From: Methylophilus sp. 13
Lineage (GTDB): Bacteria > Pseudomonadota > Gammaproteobacteria > Burkholderiales > Methylophilaceae
Assembly (NCBI RefSeq): GCF_015354335.1
Contig: NZ_JADKYR010000003.1
Coordinates: 434,001 to 498,000 of the forward strand
Direction: 5' to 3'
DNA length: 64,000 nt
Of this stretch, positions 45,782-56,509 are shown in pieces. Below the pieces are notes generated by a model. That model saw only the letters and a program-made list of their open reading frames with translations. It did not search any database and was not told the DNA's origin. The first letter of the stretch is position 1; every line of letters begins with the position of its first letter. A program made the translations under genes and the position numbers.

Positions 45782-46996
45782 ATGCCTATTTTAGACAGAA
45801 TCCAACACTACAACGCCGGCCGCGACCCTGAGCGTCTGCAAATGAAACTGGCCGCCATGTGCAAAGACCCGTTTGTGTTTTTGCGCGGCACCTGCCATTT
45901 GTTTTATGAAGACTGGCACCCAGCCCTCGCAAAGCTAAAAAGCCCTGCCGCCTGGATTTGCGGCGACCTGCATCTGGAAAACTTTGGCAGCTACAAAGCC
46001 GAAAACGGCCTGGCCTATTTTGACCTCAATGATTTTGATGAAGCCGCCCTGGCGCCTTGCCTGTGGGAGCTGACGCGCTTGCTGACCAGCCTGCTGGTCG
46101 CCCAGGACACACTCAAGCTCAAACCCAAACAAACCACTGCACTGCTTGACATCATAGTGCAGAACTACGCGCAGGCACTGGCAGAAGGCAAACCCAAATG
46201 GGTAGAGCGCAAAACGGCCCGCGGCTCGATCAGGCATCTGTTGTCAGACTTGAGCAAGCGCAGCAACCAGGCCTTTATCGCAAGCCGGACCAATGCCAAA
46301 GCACCGGACACACTCCTGATAGACGGCAAACGTGCGCTGGCCTTGGACAAAGTGCAAAAACAAGCCGCTTTGGAAAAATACATGAAGGCCATGCAAGTGC
46401 AGGATAAAAAAGAATTCTTTTATCCGCTGGATATTGCGCGCCGCATTGCTGGCACCGGCAGCCTGGGCCTGGAACGCTATGTCGTGCTCGTGAACGGCAA
46501 AGGGCCAGAGCGCCGCGCACTCATAGACATGAAAGCCAGCAACCAGAGTGCACTAAGCCCTTACCTGAACACCGCAGCAATCAAACTCACACAACCTGAC
46601 TGGATGCTGGAATCTCAACGCGTCGCGACCATACAGGCAGGCGCCCAAATCCTGCCGCCCGCCCTTCTCAAAGCCGTGTGCGTAGACAAACAGTCTTATT
46701 TGATCAAAGCGCTGCAACCCTCGCAAGACCGGGTAGACCTCACGCAGTGGGATGGCAAACTCAGCGTGCTGGATAATATTTTTGCCAGCATGGCCTCCCT
46801 CACCGCCTGGGCCCATTTGCGCAATGCCGGTTATCTGGGCGCCGCCAACCGCGAAGCCTTGATGGCGTTTGGGGCGCAAGTCGCCGACTGGCGAGGCCCC
46901 GTGCTCACGCTGGCGAAACAGGTGGCCGATCATACCATCCATCAATGGCAGGACTATGTGAGCGCCTACCAGGCCGCCTTCAAGAAACCCTCTTAA
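45782..46996 (+). CDS. DUF2252 family protein (kinase-like fold)
   Basis: 404 residues. Signature motifs ICGDLHLENFGSY (about 59-71) and YFDLNDFDEAALAP (about 79-92) match DUF2252, which resembles the catalytic loop and metal-binding part of aminoglycoside-phosphotransferase-type kinases. GLERYVVLVNGKG lies in the C-terminal half. Biological role unknown. Confidence 0.88.
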   Translation: MPILDRIQHYNAGRDPERLQMKLAAMCKDPFVFLRGTCHLFYEDWHPALAKLKSPAAWICGDLHLENFGSYKAENGLAYFDLNDFDEAALAPCLWELTRLLTSLLVAQDTLKLKPKQTTALLDIIVQNYAQALAEGKPKWVERKTARGSIRHLLSDLSKRSNQAFIASRTNAKAPDTLLIDGKRALALDKVQKQAALEKYMKAMQVQDKKEFFYPLDIARRIAGTGSLGLERYVVLVNGKGPERRALIDMKASNQSALSPYLNTAAIKLTQPDWMLESQRVATIQAGAQILPPALLKAVCVDKQSYLIKALQPSQDRVDLTQWDGKLSVLDNIFASMASLTAWAHLRNAGYLGAANREALMAFGAQVADWRGPVLTLAKQVADHTIHQWQDYVSAYQAAFKKPS

Positions 46997-47210
46997 GGCT
47001 GAAGGATCAACGACGCCCAAGCCCGCGTTGCATACGGGTGCCGCCTGCTTTGTGCCATGCGTCATGGCCGCACGCTTTTTAGTCCGCTGGCGAGCTGGGA
47101 TGAGGTGCTTAAGTTTGTCTGCGTGGCTTCAAGCATGCGCTCCCATCCACCCAGAACCTTCGCCCAAGCAAACTGGTCATAGTGTTTGTCTGTTTCATCA
47201 AGGAACTGCC

Positions 47211-47699
47211 ATGGACCATGCTCCGATACAGGAAAACGACCTCGTGATGCTGAGCTATACCAGCATTGCCGACCACCTGATGTCCAGCCAGGAGCTGATC
47301 CAGCTTCTGGCGATGGCGAGAGAGAACAACCGCCACCTGCACATCACCGGCATGCTGCTGTATATGGAAGGATGTTTCTTTCAAGTGCTGGAAGGAGAGC
47401 GGGCGGTGATCGATGCCCTCTATGAAAAAATCGCGCATGATCAGCGCCACCATCATGTGATGAAGCTGATTGAAGAACCCATTGATGCGCGCAGTTTTAA
47501 CGACTGGAGTATGGGGTATCGCCATGTGACGCGTGAAGACTTGGCTCATGTGACTGGATTGACCGACTTTTTGGATAGGGATCAACCCGGTTTTGACGGC
47601 ATGCACAGTGAGCGGGCAAAAACCCTGATCAACGCATTTAGACAGGGTCGCTGGCAGACACGTAATACCCAACAATACCGTTATCAGCACGTCGCCTAA
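47211..47699 (+). CDS. BLUF-domain blue-light sensor
   Basis: 162 residues from the ATG at 47211 (AAGGAACTGCC upstream); a longer reading back to 47028 has no site. The flavin-pocket residues fall at AppA-like spacing: Tyr16 (LSYTS), Asn40, Gln58 (CFFQVLEG) and Trp99 (FNDWSMGY), with the ITGMLLY core between. There is no fused output domain apart from a 40-residue tail, so it works through partners. Short BLUF proteins commonly act on c-di-GMP enzymes, and two such genes lie a few kilobases upstream. Confidence 0.93.
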   Translation: MDHAPIQENDLVMLSYTSIADHLMSSQELIQLLAMARENNRHLHITGMLLYMEGCFFQVLEGERAVIDALYEKIAHDQRHHHVMKLIEEPIDARSFNDWSMGYRHVTREDLAHVTGLTDFLDRDQPGFDGMHSERAKTLINAFRQGRWQTRNTQQYRYQHVA

Positions 47700-48034
47700 G
47701 TCTGCTGCTTCATCTACGTGCACACCTCAACCTCACGTGCACAACACAGGTCTCCACATGGGCGGCGTTGCCTGGGTCAAACACCCCCACAACGCTGCTC
47801 GGATTCGCGTCTAAGTAATGGCGTTTTGACTGAAAACCACGCCTGACCCTGCAGGAATCAGAATCGCTGCCGTAATAACTGTATCCTAAAAATTAGGGCG
47901 GTTCTGTGTCTGTTTTTGTTGCCTCAACCTGACTACGATAAACACCATCCGCAATCCGCACAACCCACTGACAGACAAGTTGAATCTCGCCTGTTGTCAC
48001 TGTTAAACGTACTGACGCAATCTTACTGGAAACT
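47700..48034. other. 335-base intergenic region upstream of the Fdh4-like gene
   Basis: It contains a strong nested hairpin (47762-47798, listed separately) and a direct repeat of ACGTGCAC (in 47717-47742). No coding sequence was found. The last 60 bases are a plausible leader for the dehydrogenase gene. Confidence 0.5.
47762..47798 (+). other. Nested hairpin, possible structured RNA or terminator without U-tract
   Basis: GCGGCGTTG pairs with CAACGCTGC (one G-T), enclosing an internal loop and a second stem GGGT/ACCC with a CAAAC loop. No T-run follows, so it is not a classical terminator. It lies about 60 bases after the BLUF stop and 235 bases before the molybdoenzyme gene. Confidence 0.4.
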
Positions 48035-50359
48035 ATGTCGCAATCCAAAGCTGTGATTAAACCGTATCACCACCCGGCCGCTGGCTGGGGCGCATTGAAG
48101 CAAGTGGCCGCCCAACTGGCGCTGCAAAAAATCCCTGTCAAAGGCGTGATGACGCTATTGTCACAAAACCAGCCCGATGGCTTTGACTGCCCAGGTTGTG
48201 CCTGGCCGGACAAAGAACACACCTCTACCTTTGAGTTTTGTGAAAACGGCGTGAAGGCGGTGGCCGCTGAGGCCACGGCCAAACGTGTCCCACCGGCTTT
48301 TTTTGCCCAGCATACGGTGACGGAACTGATGGGCTGGAGCGACTTCGACCTGGAAAATGAAGGCCGCCTGACCCACCCCATGCGTTATAACGCGGTCACC
48401 GACAAATATGAAGAAGTGTCCTGGGACGAGGCCTTTGCGCTGATGGCAACACAGCTTAACGGTCTGGATCATCCAGATGAGGCCGTGTTTTACACCTCGG
48501 GCCGCGCCAGCAATGAAGCCGCCTTTCTCTACCAGCTGTTTGTGCGTGCATTTGGCACCAACAACTTTCCTGATTGCTCCAACCTGTGCCATGAATCCAC
48601 CAGTATTGCCTTGCCTGCCACGGTGGGCATCGGCAAAGGCTCAGTGACCCTGCATGACTTTGAGCATGCCGATACGCTGCTGATTTTTGGCCAAAATCCG
48701 GCCACCAACCATCCGCGCATGCTGGGTGAGTTACGTGAAGCGGCTAAACGCGGCGCACGCATTGTCGCCATCAACCCGCTCAAAGAGCGTGGCCTGGAAC
48801 GTTTTGCCGACCCGCAAAGCCCGTTTGACATGCTGAGCTTTAAAGGCAGCAAGATCAGCAGCCTGTTTATCCAGCCCAAGCTGGGCGGTGATCTGGCGCT
48901 GATCAAAGGCATGATCAAATTCGTCATCCAATGGGATGATGAAGCCATTCTGCATGGCACCGAGCGCGTGGTCGATGTCGATTTCATTGCCGAACACACC
49001 AATAACTTTGCGGCGATTGCCGCAGATGCGCGTCAGGAAAGCTGGGAGGTCATCGTTGAAGAATCCGGCGTCCCCTTGGCACAAATTGAGGAAATTGCCC
49101 GCATTTATGCCACGGGGGATCGCGTCATTGCGACCTGGGGCATGGGCATTACCCAGCACAAACATGGCGTGGCCACCATTAAAACCCTGGTCAACCTGAT
49201 GCTGTTGCGCGGCAATATCGGCAAGGAAGGCGCAGGCCTGTGCCCGGTACGCGGCCATAGCAACGTACAGGGCAACCGCACAGTGGGCATTTATGAAAAA
49301 ATGCCGCTGGAGTTTCTGCAACGGCTGGACCAGGTGTTTGACCTCAATGTGCCCAAAGCACCAGGTTATGATGCGGTAGGCGCCATCGAAGCCATGATTG
49401 CAGGCAAAGTGAAATTCTTTTTTGGTCTGGGCGGTAACTTTTCAATCTCCACGCCAGATACTGACCGCACCTGGCAAGGCATGCGCAATTGCGAGATGAC
49501 CGCGCATGTCACCACCAAACTCAACCGCAGTCACCTGGTGCATGGCAAACAGGCCTTGATACTGCCCTGTCTGGGTCGCACCGAAGTCGACACGCAAGCC
49601 ACAGGCCCGCAAGGCGTGACCGTGGAAGACTCCATGAGCATGGTGCATATTTCGTATGGCATGAACAAACCTGCTTCCCCGCACTTGTTGTCAGAGCCCG
49701 CGATTGTAGCGCGCCTGGCCGCAGCAACGCTCAAGGCAAGCAGCATCCCCTGGCTGGCGCTGATTGAGGATTACAGCAAAATCCGTGACCTGATTGAACA
49801 AACCCTGCCGGTGGCGTTTAAAGACTATAACGAGCGCATCAAACGCCCGGGCGGTTTCCGCCTGCCCGTGCCGTCTAGCGAGCGCATCTGGAATACTGCC
49901 TCTGGCAAGGCTGAGTTCACGCTGCAAGCCATCCCTAAAAACTCACCCATCCATCAGGCCCGTGAGCAATATGGCGATCAGTTATTTGTGCTGATGACCA
50001 CCCGCTCACATGACCAGTACAACACTACCATTTATGGCATGGATGACCGCTACCGCGGCGTCTTTGGCGAGCGCCGTGTCATCTTCATGAATCCGGCCGA
50101 TATTGCGCGCCAGGGTCTGCAAGCCGGGGACTGGATCAACCTGGTCAGCGTCTGGCAGGACGGCATCACACGCCGCGCAGACAAATTTTTGGTGGTGGCT
50201 TACGATATTCCAAGCGGCTGCCTGAGTGGGTATTACCCGGAAACCAATAACCTGGTCCCGCTGGAAAGCGTAGCCGACGATTCGCGCACCCCGACCTCCA
50301 AATCGATTCCGGTGATCATCGAGAAAACCACTGCCCCCGAGGTCGCCCATGCTGCTTGA
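48035..50359 (+). CDS. FdhF/YdeP-family molybdopterin oxidoreductase, Fdh4A-like formate dehydrogenase
   Basis: 774 residues. Near the N-terminus Cys52, Cys55 (CPGCAWP) and Cys69 are the family's cluster-site Cys; Cys185-His186 (SNLCHESTS) lies where FdhF has its molybdenum-ligand Cys/Sec-His pair. GGNFSISTPDTDRTW and the C-terminal MTTRSHDQYNTTIYG and GCLSGYYPETNNLVP segments bind the pterin dinucleotides. In methylotrophs this family includes Fdh4, which oxidises formate in the last dissimilatory step. Other members serve acid resistance, so the substrate is likely but not certain. Confidence 0.85.
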   Translation: MSQSKAVIKPYHHPAAGWGALKQVAAQLALQKIPVKGVMTLLSQNQPDGFDCPGCAWPDKEHTSTFEFCENGVKAVAAEATAKRVPPAFFAQHTVTELMGWSDFDLENEGRLTHPMRYNAVTDKYEEVSWDEAFALMATQLNGLDHPDEAVFYTSGRASNEAAFLYQLFVRAFGTNNFPDCSNLCHESTSIALPATVGIGKGSVTLHDFEHADTLLIFGQNPATNHPRMLGELREAAKRGARIVAINPLKERGLERFADPQSPFDMLSFKGSKISSLFIQPKLGGDLALIKGMIKFVIQWDDEAILHGTERVVDVDFIAEHTNNFAAIAADARQESWEVIVEESGVPLAQIEEIARIYATGDRVIATWGMGITQHKHGVATIKTLVNLMLLRGNIGKEGAGLCPVRGHSNVQGNRTVGIYEKMPLEFLQRLDQVFDLNVPKAPGYDAVGAIEAMIAGKVKFFFGLGGNFSISTPDTDRTWQGMRNCEMTAHVTTKLNRSHLVHGKQALILPCLGRTEVDTQATGPQGVTVEDSMSMVHISYGMNKPASPHLLSEPAIVARLAAATLKASSIPWLALIEDYSKIRDLIEQTLPVAFKDYNERIKRPGGFRLPVPSSERIWNTASGKAEFTLQAIPKNSPIHQAREQYGDQLFVLMTTRSHDQYNTTIYGMDDRYRGVFGERRVIFMNPADIARQGLQAGDWINLVSVWQDGITRRADKFLVVAYDIPSGCLSGYYPETNNLVPLESVADDSRTPTSKSIPVIIEKTTAPEVAHAA

Positions 50360-50711
50360 ACGTGACCACACCTTACAGTCCATGCTCGAGACAGAGGTGA
50401 CACTGCCCTCTGCGGTTGAAGACTCGCAGGCTCGGGAAGACAGTTCAATCAACCTGACGCCGCTGGACCCGAGTGCGGTCATGCTGCTCAGCATCCTCGA
50501 ATGTCTGTATGCGGAACACAGCCAGGGCCGCGCGCACATGCCGCTGGCCGCGCTATGCAAACGTCTCGAGCTACGCATGAGCACACTGCAGCGTCTGTTA
50601 ACTGCGCTCGATGAACAGGCGCTGGTCAAGGTATGCGCACAAAAGGACCGGCTGGTGGCCAGTCTGACTGCCACTGGGGCTGAGGTTGCGCTGGCCTTGC
50701 AAACAGCCTGA
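50349..50711 (+). CDS. Small winged-helix-like partner of the Fdh4-like enzyme
   Basis: 120 residues, overlapping the dehydrogenase gene by 11 bases and so translationally coupled. The C-terminal 75 residues look like a winged helix (LLSILECLYAE, MPLAALCKRLELRMSTLQRLLTALDEQALVKV). In Methylobacterium-type fdh4 loci a small second gene, fdh4B, occupies this position; whether this is its counterpart cannot be judged by eye. It may regulate or chaperone the enzyme. Confidence 0.7.
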   Translation: MLLERDHTLQSMLETEVTLPSAVEDSQAREDSSINLTPLDPSAVMLLSILECLYAEHSQGRAHMPLAALCKRLELRMSTLQRLLTALDEQALVKVCAQKDRLVASLTATGAEVALALQTA

Positions 50712-50852
50712 TCTTTTTTAACTCACCCAGGTGTTTTTAAACAGGGCAAGCGTGTTTAAACGCAGGCTGTTGTATCGTTGTTCTGGCAAATCCTCGCCCG
50801 CTGGCTTCACGTATAATGGTGAACATCTTGATACTCGCAAGCCTTGCCATCC

Positions 50853-52286
50853 ATGAAGCTTTACGTCTCGCTCGCCGCCCGCATCCGCGCCATGATAGAC
50901 GAAGGCGTCTTGCGGCCAGGTGAAAAAATCTTCTCGGTACGGCAAGCCAGCCAGCAATATGGCTTGAGTATCAGCACGGTGTTGCGTGCCTATTTATTGC
51001 TGGAGCAAGAAGGCGTCATCAGCAGCCATCCGCAATCCGGCTATTACGTCACCCCACGCAAACGCCTGCAGCAACAGGCCGCCTCGCCGCTGGCCAAAGA
51101 CCTCAACCTGGCCGAAGTCGACGCCAGCAAGTTAGTACTCACTACGCTTAAATCCATCCGCGAATTTGGCACGGTCCCGCTGGGGTCACCATTTCCTGAT
51201 CCACAGTTATTCCCGCTCAAAAAAATCCACCAGTATGAAAAAGCGCTGACCGATGATCAGGGCGAATGGGGGGTCTTGAGTGATTTGCCCCCAGGCAACG
51301 AGTTATTACGCCAGCAGATTGCGCGGCGTTACCTGGCGCATGGCATGGATGTGTCGCCCGATGATATTGTCATTACCCACGGCGCAACCGAGGCGATTAC
51401 CCTGTGCCTGCAAGCCGTAGCGAAAGCGGGCGATACCATCGCACTCGAATCGCCCGGCTACTATGCGCTGGCACATACGGTAGAACGCCTCGGCATGAAA
51501 GTCGCCGAGCTACGCACCGACCCACTGACGGGCATAGACCTTGATGCCTTGCATGCCGTGAGCAACAACGTGCGCATTGCCGCCGTCATCCTTACCACCA
51601 ACTTCCAGAATCCGCTCGGCTTTGCCATGCCAGAAGCCAAAAAGCAGGCACTGGTGAGCTTTTTGGCAGCGCAGCAAATCCCGCTCATTGAAGATGACGT
51701 GTACAGCGAGCTCTATTTCAGTGACGCGCCGCCCAAGCCGGCCAAAGCCTATGACCAGCAAGGCATGGTGCTGCATTGTTCGTCCTTCTCCAAATCGCTG
51801 GCGCCTGGCTACCGCGTCGGCTGGACCGTGGCCGGACGCTACCGTCAGGAAGTCGAGCGGCTCATGTTTCTCAACAGCCTGTCACTGCCTTCGCCACCAC
51901 AAATTGCCATCGCCAAATTCATGCAACGCGACAGCTTTGAGCAACACCTCAAACAGCTGCGCCACACCCTGCGCTCCAACTACGTGCTGATCCGCAACGT
52001 CATCGAGCAAAGTTTTCCGGCGGGCACCCAGCTGTCCGTGCCACAAGGCGGTTATGTGATCTGGGTCAAACTGCCACCCAGCATTGATGCGCTTGCCCTT
52101 TACCGTGCCGCGATTGATAACGGCATCACCGTCGCGCCAGGCACCATCTTCTCGCGCAAAAAAGAATTCACGCACTACATCCGCCTTAATTTCAGTCACT
52201 TGTGGACCCTAGCCATTGAACAGGCCGTGCGTGAAGTGGGTGCGCTGGCGAGTGCCATGCTGGTCAACGATTCATCCGCGCAGTGA
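50853..52286 (+). CDS. MocR-type GntR regulator with aminotransferase domain
   Basis: 477 residues from the ATG at 50853. An N-terminal GntR winged helix (GEKIFSVRQASQQYGLSISTVLRAYLLLEQEGVI) is fused to a class-I aminotransferase fold; the PLP Lys lies in CSSFSKSLAPGYRVGW. MocR proteins use PLP or an amino compound as a ligand and regulate vitamin B6, GABA, taurine or similar genes. No obvious target stands beside it. TATAAT at 50812-50817 is a candidate -10 element. Confidence 0.9.
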   Translation: MKLYVSLAARIRAMIDEGVLRPGEKIFSVRQASQQYGLSISTVLRAYLLLEQEGVISSHPQSGYYVTPRKRLQQQAASPLAKDLNLAEVDASKLVLTTLKSIREFGTVPLGSPFPDPQLFPLKKIHQYEKALTDDQGEWGVLSDLPPGNELLRQQIARRYLAHGMDVSPDDIVITHGATEAITLCLQAVAKAGDTIALESPGYYALAHTVERLGMKVAELRTDPLTGIDLDALHAVSNNVRIAAVILTTNFQNPLGFAMPEAKKQALVSFLAAQQIPLIEDDVYSELYFSDAPPKPAKAYDQQGMVLHCSSFSKSLAPGYRVGWTVAGRYRQEVERLMFLNSLSLPSPPQIAIAKFMQRDSFEQHLKQLRHTLRSNYVLIRNVIEQSFPAGTQLSVPQGGYVIWVKLPPSIDALALYRAAIDNGITVAPGTIFSRKKEFTHYIRLNFSHLWTLAIEQAVREVGALASAMLVNDSSAQ

Positions 52287-52338
52287 CCACCCCCGATGCT
52301 TGAGGGCAGTGCACCAATGGCCGATGCACGGATGAGCA

Positions 52339-54511
<2,173 letters not shown>

Positions 54512-54577
54512 TCACTCCTTGCAAAGCAGCAGGGCCACTGCCCCGCCGCCTTGAGACGATTCAAGAAAATGACCAGC

Positions 54578-54847
54578 TTACTTACTGCCGTCCGTGGCGC
54601 ATGAACCATGCCCTTTACACGCATTCTTGCCATCACCGCCCTGGCCTTTACAGGAATTTTTGCCTTTGCATGCATGCTTCTCTTTACCGTCAGCAGTTTT
54701 GCAATTGGCCTTTTCCATCTTGGCGTTATCTTTGCCATTGCAGCCAGACTTGCCTTCATCCCCAGCAAATGCCGGGCTTGCACTCATCACCGTTGCAGTG
54801 AACAAACCTAACAATGCTGCGCTGGCCAATTTTTGAGTCGTTTTCAT
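54578..54847 (-). CDS. Bufferin-like RiPP precursor with Cys/Lys/Gly core
   Basis: 89 residues from the ATG at 54847 (TTAGGAGATAGT before it). A Sec signal peptide (MKTTQKLASAALLGLF..., cleaved near SPAFA-GD) leads to a 60-residue core with six Cys in repeats such as HACKGKNSCKG and NACKGHGSC, rich in Lys and Gly. This is the layout of bufferins, exported copper-binding peptides whose Cys are oxidised by the MNIO encoded next door (72 bases downstream). The particular C-K-G-x-x-S-C core differs from the EGKCG core of DUF2282 bufferins. Confidence 0.88.
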   Translation of the reverse strand: MKTTQKLASAALLGLFTATVMSASPAFAGDEGKSGCNGKDNAKMEKANCKTADGKEKHACKGKNSCKGQGGDGKNACKGHGSCATDGSK

Positions 54848-54902
54848 ACTATCTCCTAAGGATTCAATTAAAAAGTTAAACAGAAAATGTGTTCTGTCAC
54901 CC

Positions 54903-54931
54903 TTAGTCGAGGCAAGCAACGCGGCCTTACA
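54903..54931 (-). promoter_or_regulatory. Candidate ECF-sigma promoter of the bufferin operon
   Basis: On the minus strand TGTAAGG, 15 bases, then CGACTAA, resembling TGTAACC-N16-CGAA type promoters used by the ECF factors that control bufferin genes in other proteobacteria. It would start transcription about 50 bases before the precursor ATG. Confidence 0.4.
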
Positions 54932-55010
54932 GATTTTTTGAAAATAATTTAAAAATAGTTGAGTGCTTACAAAAGGCGGCCAGAGCGGCCTGGTTTTACT
55001 GAATGATCGT

Positions 55011-56507
55011 CTACCTCACGCTTAATGTCGTATTTTTCCAGACAGGGTCCTGCCAGCGTTGAAACGGGCCAAGTATTGTTGGGTCTGATGCCTGACGCTC
55101 AATGTTTAAAGCATCAAGATTCACTACTTCAAAATTGTGCTTATATTTACCTTCACCCCTACTCTCACGAGCAACCAGCATTTGTTTGCCACCGGGGACC
55201 CAGCCTGCAAATTCTATATAGCCTAATAGAGGACTAGTTGCCGCAGGCGGCAGCACACTCAGTACCCAGCCATGGTTTTCTTTGCGAAATACCCACATTT
55301 CGCGCCAACCTTGCATAGGTTGCACTGCAACAACGAGTGCATTTCGTTCGCGATTGATTGATACCGAGTTTTCCCATACCAATCCGTAAGTGCACTTTGC
55401 CGCCAGCGGTGTCTTAAGGTCATGTTGTCCATCTGTAAGTGATACACAGGTTTCGCCAGGTTGTCCGCCAGAGGTCAAGAGTGCCAGCGTGTTATGATCA
55501 TGCTTATCAGCAACACTAAGAGGCTGGGCTGCCAGGCGGTTGGTATTGACCAGTATTGCCGTATCGTTATACAAAGGCAAATCATCATCCGGCAGTTCAT
55601 TTTTATTCACACTGGCGAACGCACGGATGGATTGTTGTGCCAACGCTGCCGCAGCTGTATTAATACCAGAGAGTTTTAAGGCTTCCGGCGCCGTCTGCAG
55701 ACGACTACGCGCATACGCCAAATTGCTCAATATCATTGCCCGACGCATCTCTACCCGATTCTTCAGAAATACGGGCAAATCTGTAGTATTCACATGGGCC
55801 AATACGTCCAGTCGCCACATATCCGTCTGAGTGCGTGCAATCGGTTGTAGACTGGGATCCATGCATTCAGGCTTGGTCAAGCTCAAAGCCGCGTTTGCAA
55901 TCTGTAACGATGTTGCCTTCATGGCAAGCACTTGCCGATATGCTTCGCCGTCATAACAAATCTGTACCCCGTTTGCCAATTCGTAACTCTTAAACTTGAT
56001 ACCATACTGCGCAGCGACATCCAGTTGGGCAGATAACGTCGTCGCTGCAGATTTGCTCAATGTAGCCGCCGATGAAGCCCGACGGGCAAGCTTGTCTGCA
56101 AAATAGCCAATCGACTCCAGTACTTCCGTACCATGACTGCCATTCACTTCGTCAGCTGGCGCAGCCTTGATATAAGCTGCAGCAAGAGCAATGCCTAACG
56201 TTTCTGCGCCAGACACGTCATGAACATAACGGATCACGGATAGGAGTTCTGGCGCTTCAGCACTTTCAAACTTGGTCATTCTCACCTGATCAGCACGGAT
56301 ATAGCCTGCACGCTCACGTTTGTAATCATAGACCTGCAGGTAATCCATGCGCGTTCCCCGCACCTCTACGACCTCACCCTGCCACAAGGTTGCCTGTTGA
56401 TTGGCAGAATCACGTGGTGCAGAGCGCAGTGCTACCGGATTCTGGGTAATAATCGCGCTGGAAAGCGCTGTCGCGGTTGCCAGTGATGCCAAGGTGGTGA
56501 TTGCCAT
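55011..56507 (-). CDS. Exported SH3-domain protein of unknown function
   Basis: 498 residues. A signal-like N-terminus (ITTLASLATATALSS) is followed by a bacterial SH3 domain (about 20-80; ALRSAPRDSANQQATLWQGEVVEVRG, YDYKRERAGYIRADQV). The next 330 residues are helical and unfamiliar, and the C-terminal 150 look beta-rich (WREMWVFRKENHGWVLSVLP, GYIEFAGWVPGGKQMLVARES). It follows the SPFH gene by two bases. I recognise no enzymatic motif; it may act at the membrane with the SPFH protein. Confidence 0.7.
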   Translation of the reverse strand: MAITTLASLATATALSSAIITQNPVALRSAPRDSANQQATLWQGEVVEVRGTRMDYLQVYDYKRERAGYIRADQVRMTKFESAEAPELLSVIRYVHDVSGAETLGIALAAAYIKAAPADEVNGSHGTEVLESIGYFADKLARRASSAATLSKSAATTLSAQLDVAAQYGIKFKSYELANGVQICYDGEAYRQVLAMKATSLQIANAALSLTKPECMDPSLQPIARTQTDMWRLDVLAHVNTTDLPVFLKNRVEMRRAMILSNLAYARSRLQTAPEALKLSGINTAAAALAQQSIRAFASVNKNELPDDDLPLYNDTAILVNTNRLAAQPLSVADKHDHNTLALLTSGGQPGETCVSLTDGQHDLKTPLAAKCTYGLVWENSVSINRERNALVVAVQPMQGWREMWVFRKENHGWVLSVLPPAATSPLLGYIEFAGWVPGGKQMLVARESRGEGKYKHNFEVVNLDALNIERQASDPTILGPFQRWQDPVWKNTTLSVR

Positions 56508-56509
56508 GA

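Noticed and set aside
47700-48034. Molybdenum-cofactor riboswitch before the Fdh4-like gene
   Set aside because: A hairpin is present, but I could not match it to the Moco RNA consensus.
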